The translations under genes were made by a program, and so were the position numbers. A stretch of DNA of 64,000 nt from Aliiroseovarius crassostreae (GTDB lineage: Bacteria > Pseudomonadota > Alphaproteobacteria > Rhodobacterales > Rhodobacteraceae). The notes beneath the pieces were generated by a model, which had not been told where the DNA came from, did no database searches, and saw nothing but the letters and a program-made list of their open reading frames with translations. Location of the stretch: assembly GCF_001307765.1 (NCBI RefSeq), contig NZ_LKBA01000008.1:1-64000 (forward strand). The letters are read 5' to 3'. Below, piece after piece: positions 7,241-14,432 of this stretch. How positions within the stretch are numbered: position 1 is the first letter of the stretch; each line of letters begins with the position of its first letter.

Positions 7241-7804
7241 ATGTCGCCCAAACACCCTTTCCTATCCCGTCGATCCACGCTGCTCATGGGTATGAGCGGT
7301 GCGCTGCTGCCCACTGTCGCGAGTGCAGACAAGCCCGCCGCATTGACCATCCCTAAAGATGAGGTGAAGCCCGACGGGCCTCCTGCCTTGTCCTGGGAAG
7401 ATCTCATTCCTCCGGGCACCCCTTATTCGGAGATCATTGCAGAAGGCGAAATCGACCGCGTGAATGATCGCTGGAAGCCAGTATTCGACGAACATGGCAC
7501 CAAGCTGAACCACAAGTTTGACGGGCAGACCGTGCAGATCTCGGGCTTCATCGTCCCCTTTGGGGTTACCAAGGGTGGCGTCCGCGAATTTCTCCTGGCA
7601 CCGCGCCAGTCAGTCTGTTCTCATGTCGCCCCGCCCCCGCCTAACCAGATCGTCCTGGCATCGTCTGAAGAGCCGATTCCGAGCAACCTTCTCTGGGCAG
7701 CCGTTCGTATGACGGGAACGCTCAAGGCCGAACCCCTGTCCACCTCGATCGCAGAAGTCGGCTACCAGCTATCAGTTGACCAGGCCGAAATGTTCTTCGG
7801 GTAA
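7241..7804 (+). CDS. DUF3299 family exported protein
   Basis: The 187-residue protein begins with a twin-arginine-like signal (SRRSTLLMGMSG) and a cleavage region near ASA at residue 29. The mature part shows the DUF3299 hallmark: VQISGFIVPFG, then VREFLLAPRQSVCSHVAPPPPNQIV, followed by WAAVRMTGTL. The family is periplasmic or membrane-associated, often near ABC-type envelope transporters, with a conserved Cys and His that may bind metal. GAGGA precedes the ATG at good spacing. The operator at 7192-7220 is directly upstream, so it is probably co-regulated with the transfer genes. Confidence 0.8.
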   Translation: MSPKHPFLSRRSTLLMGMSGALLPTVASADKPAALTIPKDEVKPDGPPALSWEDLIPPGTPYSEIIAEGEIDRVNDRWKPVFDEHGTKLNHKFDGQTVQISGFIVPFGVTKGGVREFLLAPRQSVCSHVAPPPPNQIVLASSEEPIPSNLLWAAVRMTGTLKAEPLSTSIAEVGYQLSVDQAEMFFG

Positions 7805-7808
7805 AACG

Positions 7809-8771
7809 CTATCCCGCCGCTTGGTGGGTCTCCACGTCTGACATTGAAAACAACTCGCCTATTCTTGCCACCACTCCATTCCGGATCTCCGGAACTTCAG
7901 AAAATACATCGTGCCTGGCGTTTGGTATCATCTCCAACCTTCCGCCAGGCCACCGCGACATACGATCTCGAACTGCCGAGATCTCGACCACCTCATCTTG
8001 CTCACCGCAGAAAGTGATGCACGGTATCTCTGGAGATGCCACTTTCGACAGTGCCTTGGTCTCTTTGAGCGTTTGAAACAGCCATCCCAGACTAGGACCA
8101 CCGATCTGATGATCGGTCAGTGTCGTCGCCTGCCTAATGTAGTATTCATACATCTCCGCGTCGTTTGTCAGGCGGTTTGCCTCGTAGGGCGTGCTGAGAA
8201 CGTAGCTGGTGCCATCGGTGCCCGGAGCATAGATATGCCCCTTCCCAAGCGTCTGAGCTGCCCATGACAACGGCCATGCCGCCGCTCGCTTCACAGCAGG
8301 CAGCTTGATGTTCCACATCGGGCCGGTGAAAGCACAAGCCGACATTGGGAAGCCGTCAATCAATGCACGCAGACCGATACAAGCGCCAAGCGAATGCCCA
8401 ATCAGATACCACGGCTTCGGCAGGCTCAGCTCCTCTGCGGCTTCGATCATCGCCGCGACATCCTTGTGATAGTCAGAAAACCGATCCACATGACCTGTCA
8501 TAGCGTCCGTTGTGGATCTATCGGCGAGGCCCTGGCCGCGCCAATCAATCAAGAACGTGCCGAAGCCTAACTTGCTCAGCTCTGTGATAGTGCGGCCGTA
8601 TTTTTCGATGTATTCCGAGCGACCCGGAAATACGAAAACTGTGCCCTTTTGCGGGCTGTCAGGTTTCCACAAACCCACCCGAAGACGAACCCGGTCTTTG
8701 GCGTAAACCCAATAGGCCGACCCGCCTTCAGGGGCCTCTGCAATTTCAGGGTAAAGTGGTGCTTGGTCCAT
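7809..8771 (-). CDS. Alpha/beta hydrolase, lysophospholipase-like
   Basis: This 320-residue serine hydrolase of the Hydrolase_4/PldB type has the nucleophile elbow GHSLG near residue 126, the acid in GEQDEVV near residue 258 and the histidine in NARHDVF near residue 286. The early motif FPGRSEYIEKYGRTI and DWRGQGLADR fit lysophospholipase L2-like enzymes. There is no signal peptide, so it is cytoplasmic or peripheral. It starts 3 bases after the stop of the HTH-like/multi-TM gene at 8775, forming a two-gene module that recurs at 18.8-21.4 kb with an unrelated-looking hydrolase. Substrate unknown; a lysophospholipid or acyl ester is inferred. Confidence 0.8.
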   Translation of the reverse strand: MDQAPLYPEIAEAPEGGSAYWVYAKDRVRLRVGLWKPDSPQKGTVFVFPGRSEYIEKYGRTITELSKLGFGTFLIDWRGQGLADRSTTDAMTGHVDRFSDYHKDVAAMIEAAEELSLPKPWYLIGHSLGACIGLRALIDGFPMSACAFTGPMWNIKLPAVKRAAAWPLSWAAQTLGKGHIYAPGTDGTSYVLSTPYEANRLTNDAEMYEYYIRQATTLTDHQIGGPSLGWLFQTLKETKALSKVASPEIPCITFCGEQDEVVEISAVRDRMSRWPGGRLEMIPNARHDVFSEVPEIRNGVVARIGELFSMSDVETHQAAG

Positions 8772-8774
8772 TAT

Positions 8775-10409
8775 TCAATTCCCGCCGGTTTCCAGCTCTC
8801 GAAGTGGTGCCTGTTCAAACATAGGGTCGTACAGGCTGTACACGGCAACCAAGACACAAATGCCTAGTAAAATGGAAAAGCCAGAAATCTGCCCTATTAG
8901 CAAGAAGTTCACGCCAAGCAACATTATGACGGCGAGCATTTTCCACCACGGAATGCCACCCCTTACAACTTCGCCAATATTGGGAGCATGTTGAGTTCCG
9001 GAACCGCGCTGAACAACAGCGTGGATCTGGACAAAGCAAAAAAGAAAAACGCAACAGGTTGTAAACAGGAGAAGGAAACTGGTGAAGTTTGCCAACGCTC
9101 TTTGATCGAGCCAACCGTTTTCGATATCTGTCAGCCCCAATACCGACAGGGTATCGTTCCGCAACCAGTTCAGAATATTATCGCCATCCGAAAGCAAGTA
9201 AGTCGCCTGAAGTTTGATGCTGGTGGCAATGAAAATTCCCAAAATAGAACACCGAAAAGCAGCGCTCATAACCCTGGCACCGACGGCTCCAATCCGGCTC
9301 AACTGGTCATCCGTCACATACGACTTTGACGCGCGGCAGATGGCATTAAAGTCATGCACAATCATATACAGCAGCACCAAGCCAACCAAAAAAACCCAGC
9401 AGATCGCCGCTGTGTAGAGAAATGCCAACATGGAAAGAACAATGGCCTCTGGCGCCGTTATGACATCAGGACGGACAATCGCCATGATGTTCCAATCCAC
9501 CATGATGTTGCCGGTTTCGCCTTGCAACAGGGCGCGCAAATGAACGCCCGACCATTGGACAACAAAGACGATCACAAAGCAGACGAATGTGACCGTCCAA
9601 AACGAGACTGCAAACGCCTCTACCTTGTCCTCCCAACTCTCCTCATTGTCAGCACCACCACACGCCGCGACGAGCGCTGAACGTCCCTCGTCTTTCCAAA
9701 AGGTGAGCAGATTTATCAATATGACCAGGAAAAGGGGCAGTATCACCAGCTCCAAAACTGTCCAGTTCGGTGCCCAGAGGAATCCGACCTGCTTATGCAG
9801 CCCGACAGATGGGCTGTATGTGACGCTATGAACGCCCATGATGTACGAAAGAACGCCAAGAGTGACGCAACCAGCCCATACTGAAGCTGGTAGATTCAAT
9901 GGGGACTTTCCGCTGAAGAGTGACTCCGAAGCCCTTGCTAAGCTGAAGCGCCGACGTTCGGCCTGGTCATTGTTTACCACGGCCTCGGCGGGTCGCTCAG
10001 CAGGCTGATCGTCTACTTCAGGTGTTGCCGAAGCACCCGCCGCCTTCTTCCGTTTCCATCTCTTTGCGGCAAGACGCGCTTGAGCTTCGCCCAATGCTAC
10101 CTGCCAATCACTCGTGGCTTCAGGATCATCGCAGCCGAAGACCCTGGCCAGCCAGCGGATGTTGTCGGGGCGAACCCCCCTATCGTTATCCTGAAACCAT
10201 GTCTGGACAGTTCGCAGATCCACCCCGGCATGATTGCTTTCTATTTCCGAGATTGCCTCGGCAAGACTATATGGGGTCCAAGGTCCGTCGGGAAAGCCGT
10301 GTTTATCTAATGGCCGACCTGCACCAACCGAAGTCAGGTGCTTGAGCAATTCCTTAATATCACTCTCACCTGTCGGTGGTGGGACGTAGTATTTGTTTGG
10401 ATTAATCAC
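8775..10409 (-). CDS. HTH-like N-terminus plus multi-TM protein (RcgA-like?), copy 1
   Basis: This 544-residue protein starts with GTG. Residues 1-115 form a soluble domain with GRPLDKHGFPDGPWTPYSLAEAI and RTVQTWFQDNDRG followed by PDNIRWLARVFGCDD, which reads like a DNA-binding-type helical domain. A basic linker leads to about eight membrane helices (e.g. VILPLFLVILINLLTFW, FVCFVIVFVVQW, MLAVIMLLGVNFLLI). A close paralogue lies at 19757-21361. From memory this pattern matches proteins called RcgA family putative transporter, linked to rhizobial plasmid conjugation. That link is unverified. It heads a two-gene unit with an alpha/beta hydrolase. Confidence 0.7.
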   Translation of the reverse strand: MINPNKYYVPPPTGESDIKELLKHLTSVGAGRPLDKHGFPDGPWTPYSLAEAISEIESNHAGVDLRTVQTWFQDNDRGVRPDNIRWLARVFGCDDPEATSDWQVALGEAQARLAAKRWKRKKAAGASATPEVDDQPAERPAEAVVNNDQAERRRFSLARASESLFSGKSPLNLPASVWAGCVTLGVLSYIMGVHSVTYSPSVGLHKQVGFLWAPNWTVLELVILPLFLVILINLLTFWKDEGRSALVAACGGADNEESWEDKVEAFAVSFWTVTFVCFVIVFVVQWSGVHLRALLQGETGNIMVDWNIMAIVRPDVITAPEAIVLSMLAFLYTAAICWVFLVGLVLLYMIVHDFNAICRASKSYVTDDQLSRIGAVGARVMSAAFRCSILGIFIATSIKLQATYLLSDGDNILNWLRNDTLSVLGLTDIENGWLDQRALANFTSFLLLFTTCCVFLFCFVQIHAVVQRGSGTQHAPNIGEVVRGGIPWWKMLAVIMLLGVNFLLIGQISGFSILLGICVLVAVYSLYDPMFEQAPLRELETGGN

Positions 10410-10502
10410 ATGACTATCCGCGTACTCGTATTGAAATAATTTCGAAACCTATAATGTATGTATCGGAAAACACTTTTGAAACCTCGCGCTGGGCGTAGTG
10501 CT

Positions 10503-11039
10503 TTATCGCTTCACAGAGTCGTTCTTTGGCCTTGATAAAACGCCCTCAGGTGTGATGGACGAAATCCGCTCCGGGGTCGAACTGGACAGTTCCTCACCAT
10601 CAGCAGACATCATCGCACGCGAGTATGGCGTCTCCTTCAGGACAAACCCGTCCGCCTCGATGTAGGTAGTATCGATCTCCGTTTGCCGCTTCACTCCCCC
10701 ATCGTGACCAACCCTGATCCAGGTGCCCCCGACCTGGACATGAACATCGAACTCACTGACCACGATGCCTTTCCAGTAATCATCAGCGTCCCGCCGCAGG
10801 ACAATTTTGTCCGGATGCAGCTTTATCTGAACGTCTTGGCTCCGATCACCAGCAGCGCTGGACACAACGCAAAAGACCTCCGTGTCCTTCGGATCATCTT
10901 TGATCGTTGCGCTTGCGTTCTTGGGAGACCACATTTTCGGCTCAGCTCTCAAGATGCCCTCCGGATCTCGGTGAAAGCCAATAAACAGCCGCACACGCCC
11001 CCAGGTGCGCTGAATACGCTTCGCCACCGAATTGCTCAT
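10503..11039 (-). CDS. Hypothetical protein
   Basis: The 178-residue protein has no family I recognise. The N-terminus is basic (MSNSVAKRIQRTWGRVRLFIGF), and the centre is a beta-rich segment (VQIKLHPDKIVLRRD, VVSEFDVHVQVGGTWIRVGHDGG) resembling a small carbohydrate- or ligand-binding sandwich, or a phage-baseplate-like fold. The tail is polar. It is coupled (ATGA, 11036-11039) to the upstream DUF2726 gene. Confidence 0.65.
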   Translation of the reverse strand: MSNSVAKRIQRTWGRVRLFIGFHRDPEGILRAEPKMWSPKNASATIKDDPKDTEVFCVVSSAAGDRSQDVQIKLHPDKIVLRRDADDYWKGIVVSEFDVHVQVGGTWIRVGHDGGVKRQTEIDTTYIEADGFVLKETPYSRAMMSADGEELSSSTPERISSITPEGVLSRPKNDSVKR

Positions 11040-11536
11040 GCCTTCATCCTTTGCTTGGCGTCACTACGGGAAGCGATCACTGACGCAAGGAGCTCCCCCA
11101 CAGTGTCATTGTTGAACTCAGGAGGAACCTCGATCATGGGAACATCAGCTTCCATCAGAGCACGCCGCTTTTGACGATCTCTGCGCTGGGCATCGGTGCG
11201 AGATCTACGGGAATTTCCGTAGTGGCCTCCCCCTTGGTATTCGATTACCGCGACCGGTACGAAGCTTGCATCACACAAAACGAAGTCCGCTCGTTTAGCG
11301 TTGATACTGAAAAACTTGCGGCTGCTCTTGCATCTCAAAAATTCGCCATAGGATACCTGGCTCATGACGTGCCAACCGCGAGGTGCGAGTTTCACCAAGA
11401 TCCAGAACAATCGGCGCTCGCTGCGATTCAACAGAGCTCTCGACGAAAATCTGGGTTGGCTCAGCTTTCCCGCGACGACGACAAGAACCGCGACGACGGC
11501 CACAAACACGGCCGCTATGGGAGCTAGATTTTGCAT
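11036..11536 (-). CDS. DUF2726 nuclease-fold membrane-anchored protein
   Basis: The start is placed at the Met of MQNLAPIAAVF (11536), which has AAGGA upstream and leads straight into a membrane helix (AAVFVAVVAVLVVVA). The rest matches DUF2726: LLNRSERRLFWIL, then FFSINAKRADFVLCD, then AVIEYQGGGHY, and DRQKRRALMEADVPMIEV. The family has a restriction-endonuclease-like fold with acidic and lysine residues in DFV/EYQ/K positions, so a membrane-tethered nuclease or DNA-binding role is possible. It overlaps its upstream neighbour by 13 bases and its downstream one by 4. Confidence 0.75.
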   Translation of the reverse strand: MQNLAPIAAVFVAVVAVLVVVAGKLSQPRFSSRALLNRSERRLFWILVKLAPRGWHVMSQVSYGEFLRCKSSRKFFSINAKRADFVLCDASFVPVAVIEYQGGGHYGNSRRSRTDAQRRDRQKRRALMEADVPMIEVPPEFNNDTVGELLASVIASRSDAKQRMKA

Positions 11537-11799
11537 TGGCTGATATCCTTTGGCCCTCGTAGTGATCCCCAAAAGAACAACGGTGCGTCTTTCTGTGTCA
11601 GTGGCCGGTTGTCATGCCGCGACAGGTATTCGCGCTGGGCGGTGAGCCACGCCTGATATCGCCACCCTTTTCGCTCCCCGAAAGGATAGCCGGCACGAAG
11701 TGCGGCGCGGCGCTCCTCATAGGAAGCATCTGGGCCGAGTTCCGCATCGAGCTGGGCAATGTGCTTAAAGGCACGATCTGTCCATGTTTCTTTCGCCAT
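11524..11799 (-). CDS. Small hypothetical protein
   Basis: Start at MAKETW (11799) is preferred to the Met 18 bases upstream because AAGGGG precedes it. The 91-residue product is soluble and helical (AFKHIAQLDAELG, SYEERRAALRAGYPFG, YQAWLTAQREYLSR). It heads a three-gene leftward operon with the DUF2726 gene. The operator at 11823-11851 lies 24 bp upstream, in the divergent gap with the rightward gene at 11873. Confidence 0.65.
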   Translation of the reverse strand: MAKETWTDRAFKHIAQLDAELGPDASYEERRAALRAGYPFGERKGWRYQAWLTAQREYLSRHDNRPLTQKDAPLFFWGSLRGPKDISQCKI

Positions 11800-11822
11800 T
11801 ACCCCTTTTTGTCGCATTGCTT

Positions 11823-11851
11823 AAGTTAATTTGCAATTTGATTTTTAACGC
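11823..11851. promoter_or_regulatory. Plasmid-wide 29-bp operator, site 2
   Basis: AAGTTAA-N15-TTAACGC with a degenerate core (TTTGCAATTTGATTT). It lies between the divergent genes starting at 11799 (-) and 11873 (+), so it may serve both. Confidence 0.6.
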
Positions 11852-11872
11852 TGAGAAGGGTAGTAGTGGGTC

Positions 11873-12139
11873 ATGCTGGATGAACCTCTAACGCCACCAA
11901 AGCCTAAGAGCTTTCGATGTCCTTGTGACTTCGCCGCGAAAACTGGCAAAGATCCACGGGCGATGCGCCTTGTGGGTTTGGCCGACACCGTTCTCTATAA
12001 TACAGTTCTGGTGACCATTGATCCTACCGAAGCTCCAATAAACCGCTTCGGAGACCAACAGCATTATGAGTTTCAACCTTGCAAACAAAACTGCAATCCA
12101 CCGCCTCCTGGTGAGCTGCCCAAACCACCCTCTGATTAA
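11873..12139 (+). CDS. Small hypothetical protein
   Basis: This 88-residue product is rich in proline and cysteine (FRCPCDFAAKTGKDPRAM, FQPCKQNCNPPPPGELP). Paired cysteines at both ends could form a zinc site or disulfides. There is no signal peptide. The ribosome-binding site is weak, so the start is uncertain. It precedes the 12152 gene by 12 bases. Confidence 0.45.
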   Translation: MLDEPLTPPKPKSFRCPCDFAAKTGKDPRAMRLVGLADTVLYNTVLVTIDPTEAPINRFGDQQHYEFQPCKQNCNPPPPGELPKPPSD

Positions 12140-12151
12140 CGGATAAATCCT

Positions 12152-12487
12152 ATGCCTTCGCACACAGTCGAACTTGAGTACGGTGGAACGATCCACACCA
12201 CCTTCACTGCAATGGATGTCGCCGCTGGTACGGCCCAACCCATGAAAACGATCGACGACGCTGAATATTGGTTTGGCGAGCAATTCACAGACGAAAAAGG
12301 AGCGCTGGGCACCGCAACAGATCTTCAGTCCGGCCAAAAGACCTACTTCGCATGTTGCGCAACGTCATGGGACCGCTCGGGCAGTGCCGATGAATGGGAA
12401 AGCTTCACGACACAAAATCGCGCCGAAGCTGACCGCTTCATTGCCCGATACGCAATTCTTAATGGCTTAACTGAGCAAAGCGCGTGA
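12152..12487 (+). CDS. Hypothetical protein
   Basis: This 111-residue soluble protein has no recognised family. It begins with a beta hairpin-like segment (HTVELEYGGTIHTTFT) and carries KTYFACCATSWDRSG and a helical end (NRAEADRFIARYAILNGL). GGAT precedes the ATG. It converges on the methyltransferase gene at 12513. Confidence 0.6.
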   Translation: MPSHTVELEYGGTIHTTFTAMDVAAGTAQPMKTIDDAEYWFGEQFTDEKGALGTATDLQSGQKTYFACCATSWDRSGSADEWESFTTQNRAEADRFIARYAILNGLTEQSA

Positions 12488-12512
12488 CACGCCACGCGCG
12501 GCCAGATGAGGT

Positions 12513-13073
12513 TCAGTTCACCCGGCGACGATAGAACGTGTAAGATGTTGCCGGAGGCATATTGCCCCAGATCTTCTGAGATCGCGTCCAGCCGAGCTGT
12601 AGCTCTTCTCGGACCACCTTCCGGATCGGCGGAAGCGGCCCATAGGTGAACTGGATGTATAGTCCACCAGGGCGAAGATTCTCGAATGCTGCGCCAACAA
12701 TCTTCATCTGTGTTTCTTGATCCATCGACAACAGCGGAAGGCCACTCACAACAGCCTTAATGTTCGAAATTCCATGACGGCCAAGATGTTCGGCGCGATC
12801 ACGATAGACGCGCAGGCCGGGAATTTCCGCCTCAAGGTGATCGCAAAAGACCGGATTGATCTCAAAGCTATGAATGTCATCCAGCGACACACCTGCCCCC
12901 AAGAGCGCGGATGTGATCTTACCGGTCCCCGCCCCAAGCTCGATAACGCTTCCTTCTCCTTCGGGCACCGCCTCTGCCATGCGCTGGGCCAGTGCTCGTG
13001 ACGATGGCGCGACCGCGACCACTTCACCTGGCTTGGTAACAACTTGCTTCAGAAAGAGTCCTAGATCCGACAT
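12513..13073 (-). CDS. PmtA-like phospholipid N-methyltransferase
   Basis: This 186-residue class I SAM-dependent methyltransferase has motif I VIELGAGTGKIT at residues 43-54, an acidic motif II (SFEINPVFCDHLEAE), and the family signatures VVSGLPLLSM, then YIQFTYGPLPPIRK and IWGNMPPATSYTFYRR. These signatures are typical of Rhodobacter/Sinorhizobium PmtA-type phosphatidylethanolamine N-methyltransferases, which make phosphatidylcholine precursors at the inner face of the membrane. A rRNA adenine dimethylase-like relative is the alternative, but the QFTYGP and PPA motifs favour PmtA. The operator at 13089-13117 lies 16 bp upstream, so it is probably in the transfer regulon. Confidence 0.8.
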   Translation of the reverse strand: MSDLGLFLKQVVTKPGEVVAVAPSSRALAQRMAEAVPEGEGSVIELGAGTGKITSALLGAGVSLDDIHSFEINPVFCDHLEAEIPGLRVYRDRAEHLGRHGISNIKAVVSGLPLLSMDQETQMKIVGAAFENLRPGGLYIQFTYGPLPPIRKVVREELQLGWTRSQKIWGNMPPATSYTFYRRRVN

Positions 13074-13088
13074 TCACCAATCCTCAAT

Positions 13089-13117
13089 TAGTTATATATC
13101 GTTTCTATAATTAACTT
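13089..13117. promoter_or_regulatory. Plasmid-wide 29-bp operator, site 3
   Basis: TAGTTAT-N15-TTAACTT with core ATATCGTTTCTATAA, upstream of the leftward PmtA-like gene. Confidence 0.7.
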
Positions 13118-13138
13118 TGTAATCCGTCTAGTGGGCAC

Positions 13139-13168
13139 AAAAAAGCCCGGCAGGACTAACCAGCCGGG
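13139..13168 (-). terminator. Rho-independent terminator of the 13208 gene
   Basis: Arms CCCGGC (13146-13151) and GCCGGG (13163-13168) are followed on the minus strand by six T (13139-13144). It lies just downstream of the leftward gene ending at 13208 and insulates the PmtA-like promoter. Confidence 0.8.
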
Positions 13169-13207
13169 TCACAATGCAAACCAAAGAGGATAACTTCGGT
13201 TAAATCA

Positions 13208-13522
13208 TTATTCCGTACCTACGAAAATGCTGTCCTTGGCCCACGTTGCCCCACACAAGTCTTTCACGGCTACCATACCATCCAATGCGATATGCGCCCC
13301 GTGCGAAGCACGACCTCGCCGTGAAGATCCGCTTACTGCCGCTACCCTTTCCAGAACCGCTTGTCGGTCGGTCTGGTCCGCCTCGTTGTAAACTGCAGTC
13401 AATAGATCAATAGCGGCAACGAGTTTGGCACAATGATCAGCGTTGATTTCGTCCGCTACCTCCGCTGTCGCGGGCGATCCAAACGACAACGCCAGTGCGA
13501 CGACGCATAGACGTGGGTTCAT
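13208..13522 (-). CDS. Small periplasmic protein
   Basis: Start at MNPRLC (13522) is chosen over an upstream Met because GGAG precedes it and a signal peptide follows at once (CVVALALSFGSPATA, cleavage near residue 21). The mature protein of about 83 residues has two cysteines (ADHC and KDLCGATW) that could form a disulfide, and a helical core. It starts 11 bases after the stop of the upstream lipoprotein gene. Confidence 0.65.
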   Translation of the reverse strand: MNPRLCVVALALSFGSPATAEVADEINADHCAKLVAAIDLLTAVYNEADQTDRQAVLERVAAVSGSSRRGRASHGAHIALDGMVAVKDLCGATWAKDSIFVGTE

Positions 13523-13533
13523 ATCGGAAACTC

Positions 13534-13896
13534 CTATTCTTTGATTTCGTTGACCATCCAACCCAAGTCGCCTTGGTACACCCGCGCTTTGACATCCGGA
13601 ATCTCGTCCAGCATCACGTTGGCCCCATTGATGGGCGTCATATTATAGAGGCATACGAACCCGGTATCGTCGTCCTCTTTCTCACAACCCGTGAGCTCGA
13701 CCTTTGCTGTGGTCTCGATCATACCCACCAAAATTGGGGGCATGTTGTCGCGAGTTCCATAGTCCGCCAGTGCGCGCTCCATGTTGACTTTGACCAGGTT
13801 GCGATATCCTTCTTCGATATCCGCCGCTGTCGGTTCTTCGTCGTTGCAACCAGCCAATAAAGCCGCCGCCATTACCATCATCAATGCTGTTCTCAT
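13534..13896 (-). CDS. Small lipoprotein
   Basis: This 120-residue protein has a type II signal peptide and lipobox LLAGC (Cys16), so it is a membrane-anchored periplasmic lipoprotein. The mature part starts NDEEPTAADIEEGYRNLVKVNME and contains a second cysteine pair (TGCEKE, FVCLYN), resembling small lipoproteins that inhibit or scaffold envelope factors. No family assigned. An operator lies 59 bp upstream at 13956-13984. Confidence 0.75.
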   Translation of the reverse strand: MRTALMMVMAAALLAGCNDEEPTAADIEEGYRNLVKVNMERALADYGTRDNMPPILVGMIETTAKVELTGCEKEDDDTGFVCLYNMTPINGANVMLDEIPDVKARVYQGDLGWMVNEIKE

Positions 13897-13955
13897 AATT
13901 CACCTGTCCAAGGCCTGCCTAATCATCACTGTAGCAAAGACCGCTGCAAATCGTA

Positions 13956-13984
13956 ACGTAAATCTTCAAATCACCTACTAACTC
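13956..13984. promoter_or_regulatory. Plasmid-wide 29-bp operator, site 4
   Basis: ACGTAAA-N15-CTAACTC has the correct spacing, with 5 of 7 matches in each half. It is upstream of the leftward lipoprotein operon. Confidence 0.5.
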
Positions 13985-14009
13985 GCCGTAAGATTGCCGA
14001 CGATTCGTT

Positions 14010-14064
14010 TAATGGTCAAAATTTTACTTGCTATGTTTTATAACGGTCATTATTTAGACCATTA
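14010..14064. promoter_or_regulatory. Candidate HipB operators
   Basis: TAATGGTC (14010-14017) is inverted as GACCATTA (14057-14064), and a closer dyad GGTCAT...TAGACC occupies 14045-14060, overlapping the hipB-like start. Such dyads are expected for autorepression by a HipB-type antitoxin. Confidence 0.5.
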
Positions 14065-14432
14065 TGAAACAACAAACCTACACACCTGCTGTTCGTTCCA
14101 CCTTAAAGACCTTGGGACGCAACATCCACATCGCTCGGCGCAAGAGACGACAGTCTCAACAAGATTTCGCCGACCGCATGGGTGTTTCTTTAGGTACGCT
14201 GAAACGGTTGGAGAAAGGCGAACCGGGCATCAGCATTGGGACGTTATCAATGGCCTTCCTTGCGCTGGGCGAACTGGAACGCCTGTCAGATGTGCTCGAT
14301 GTCGCAGCTGATGACGCAGGCCTTCTGATGGACCAGGACACACTGCCCAAACGGATTAGAAAACCGAAAAAGACGAGTAAGTCTGGGTCTGAAAAACCAA
14401 ACACCATTGACCCCAAAGGTATGACCCTATGA
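14064..14432 (+). CDS. hipB: HipB-like antitoxin, XRE-family HTH
   Basis: This 122-residue protein has a cro/C1-type helix-turn-helix at residues about 17-70 (GRNIHIARRKRRQSQQDFADRMG, then VSLGTLKRLEKGEPGISIGTL). The C-terminal tail is basic and lysine-rich. It overlaps hipA by 4 bases (ATGA), the standard arrangement of a type II toxin-antitoxin pair in which HipB neutralises the kinase and represses the operon. GGTC dyads cover its start. The basic tail is longer than in classical HipB. Confidence 0.85.
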   Translation: MKQQTYTPAVRSTLKTLGRNIHIARRKRRQSQQDFADRMGVSLGTLKRLEKGEPGISIGTLSMAFLALGELERLSDVLDVAADDAGLLMDQDTLPKRIRKPKKTSKSGSEKPNTIDPKGMTL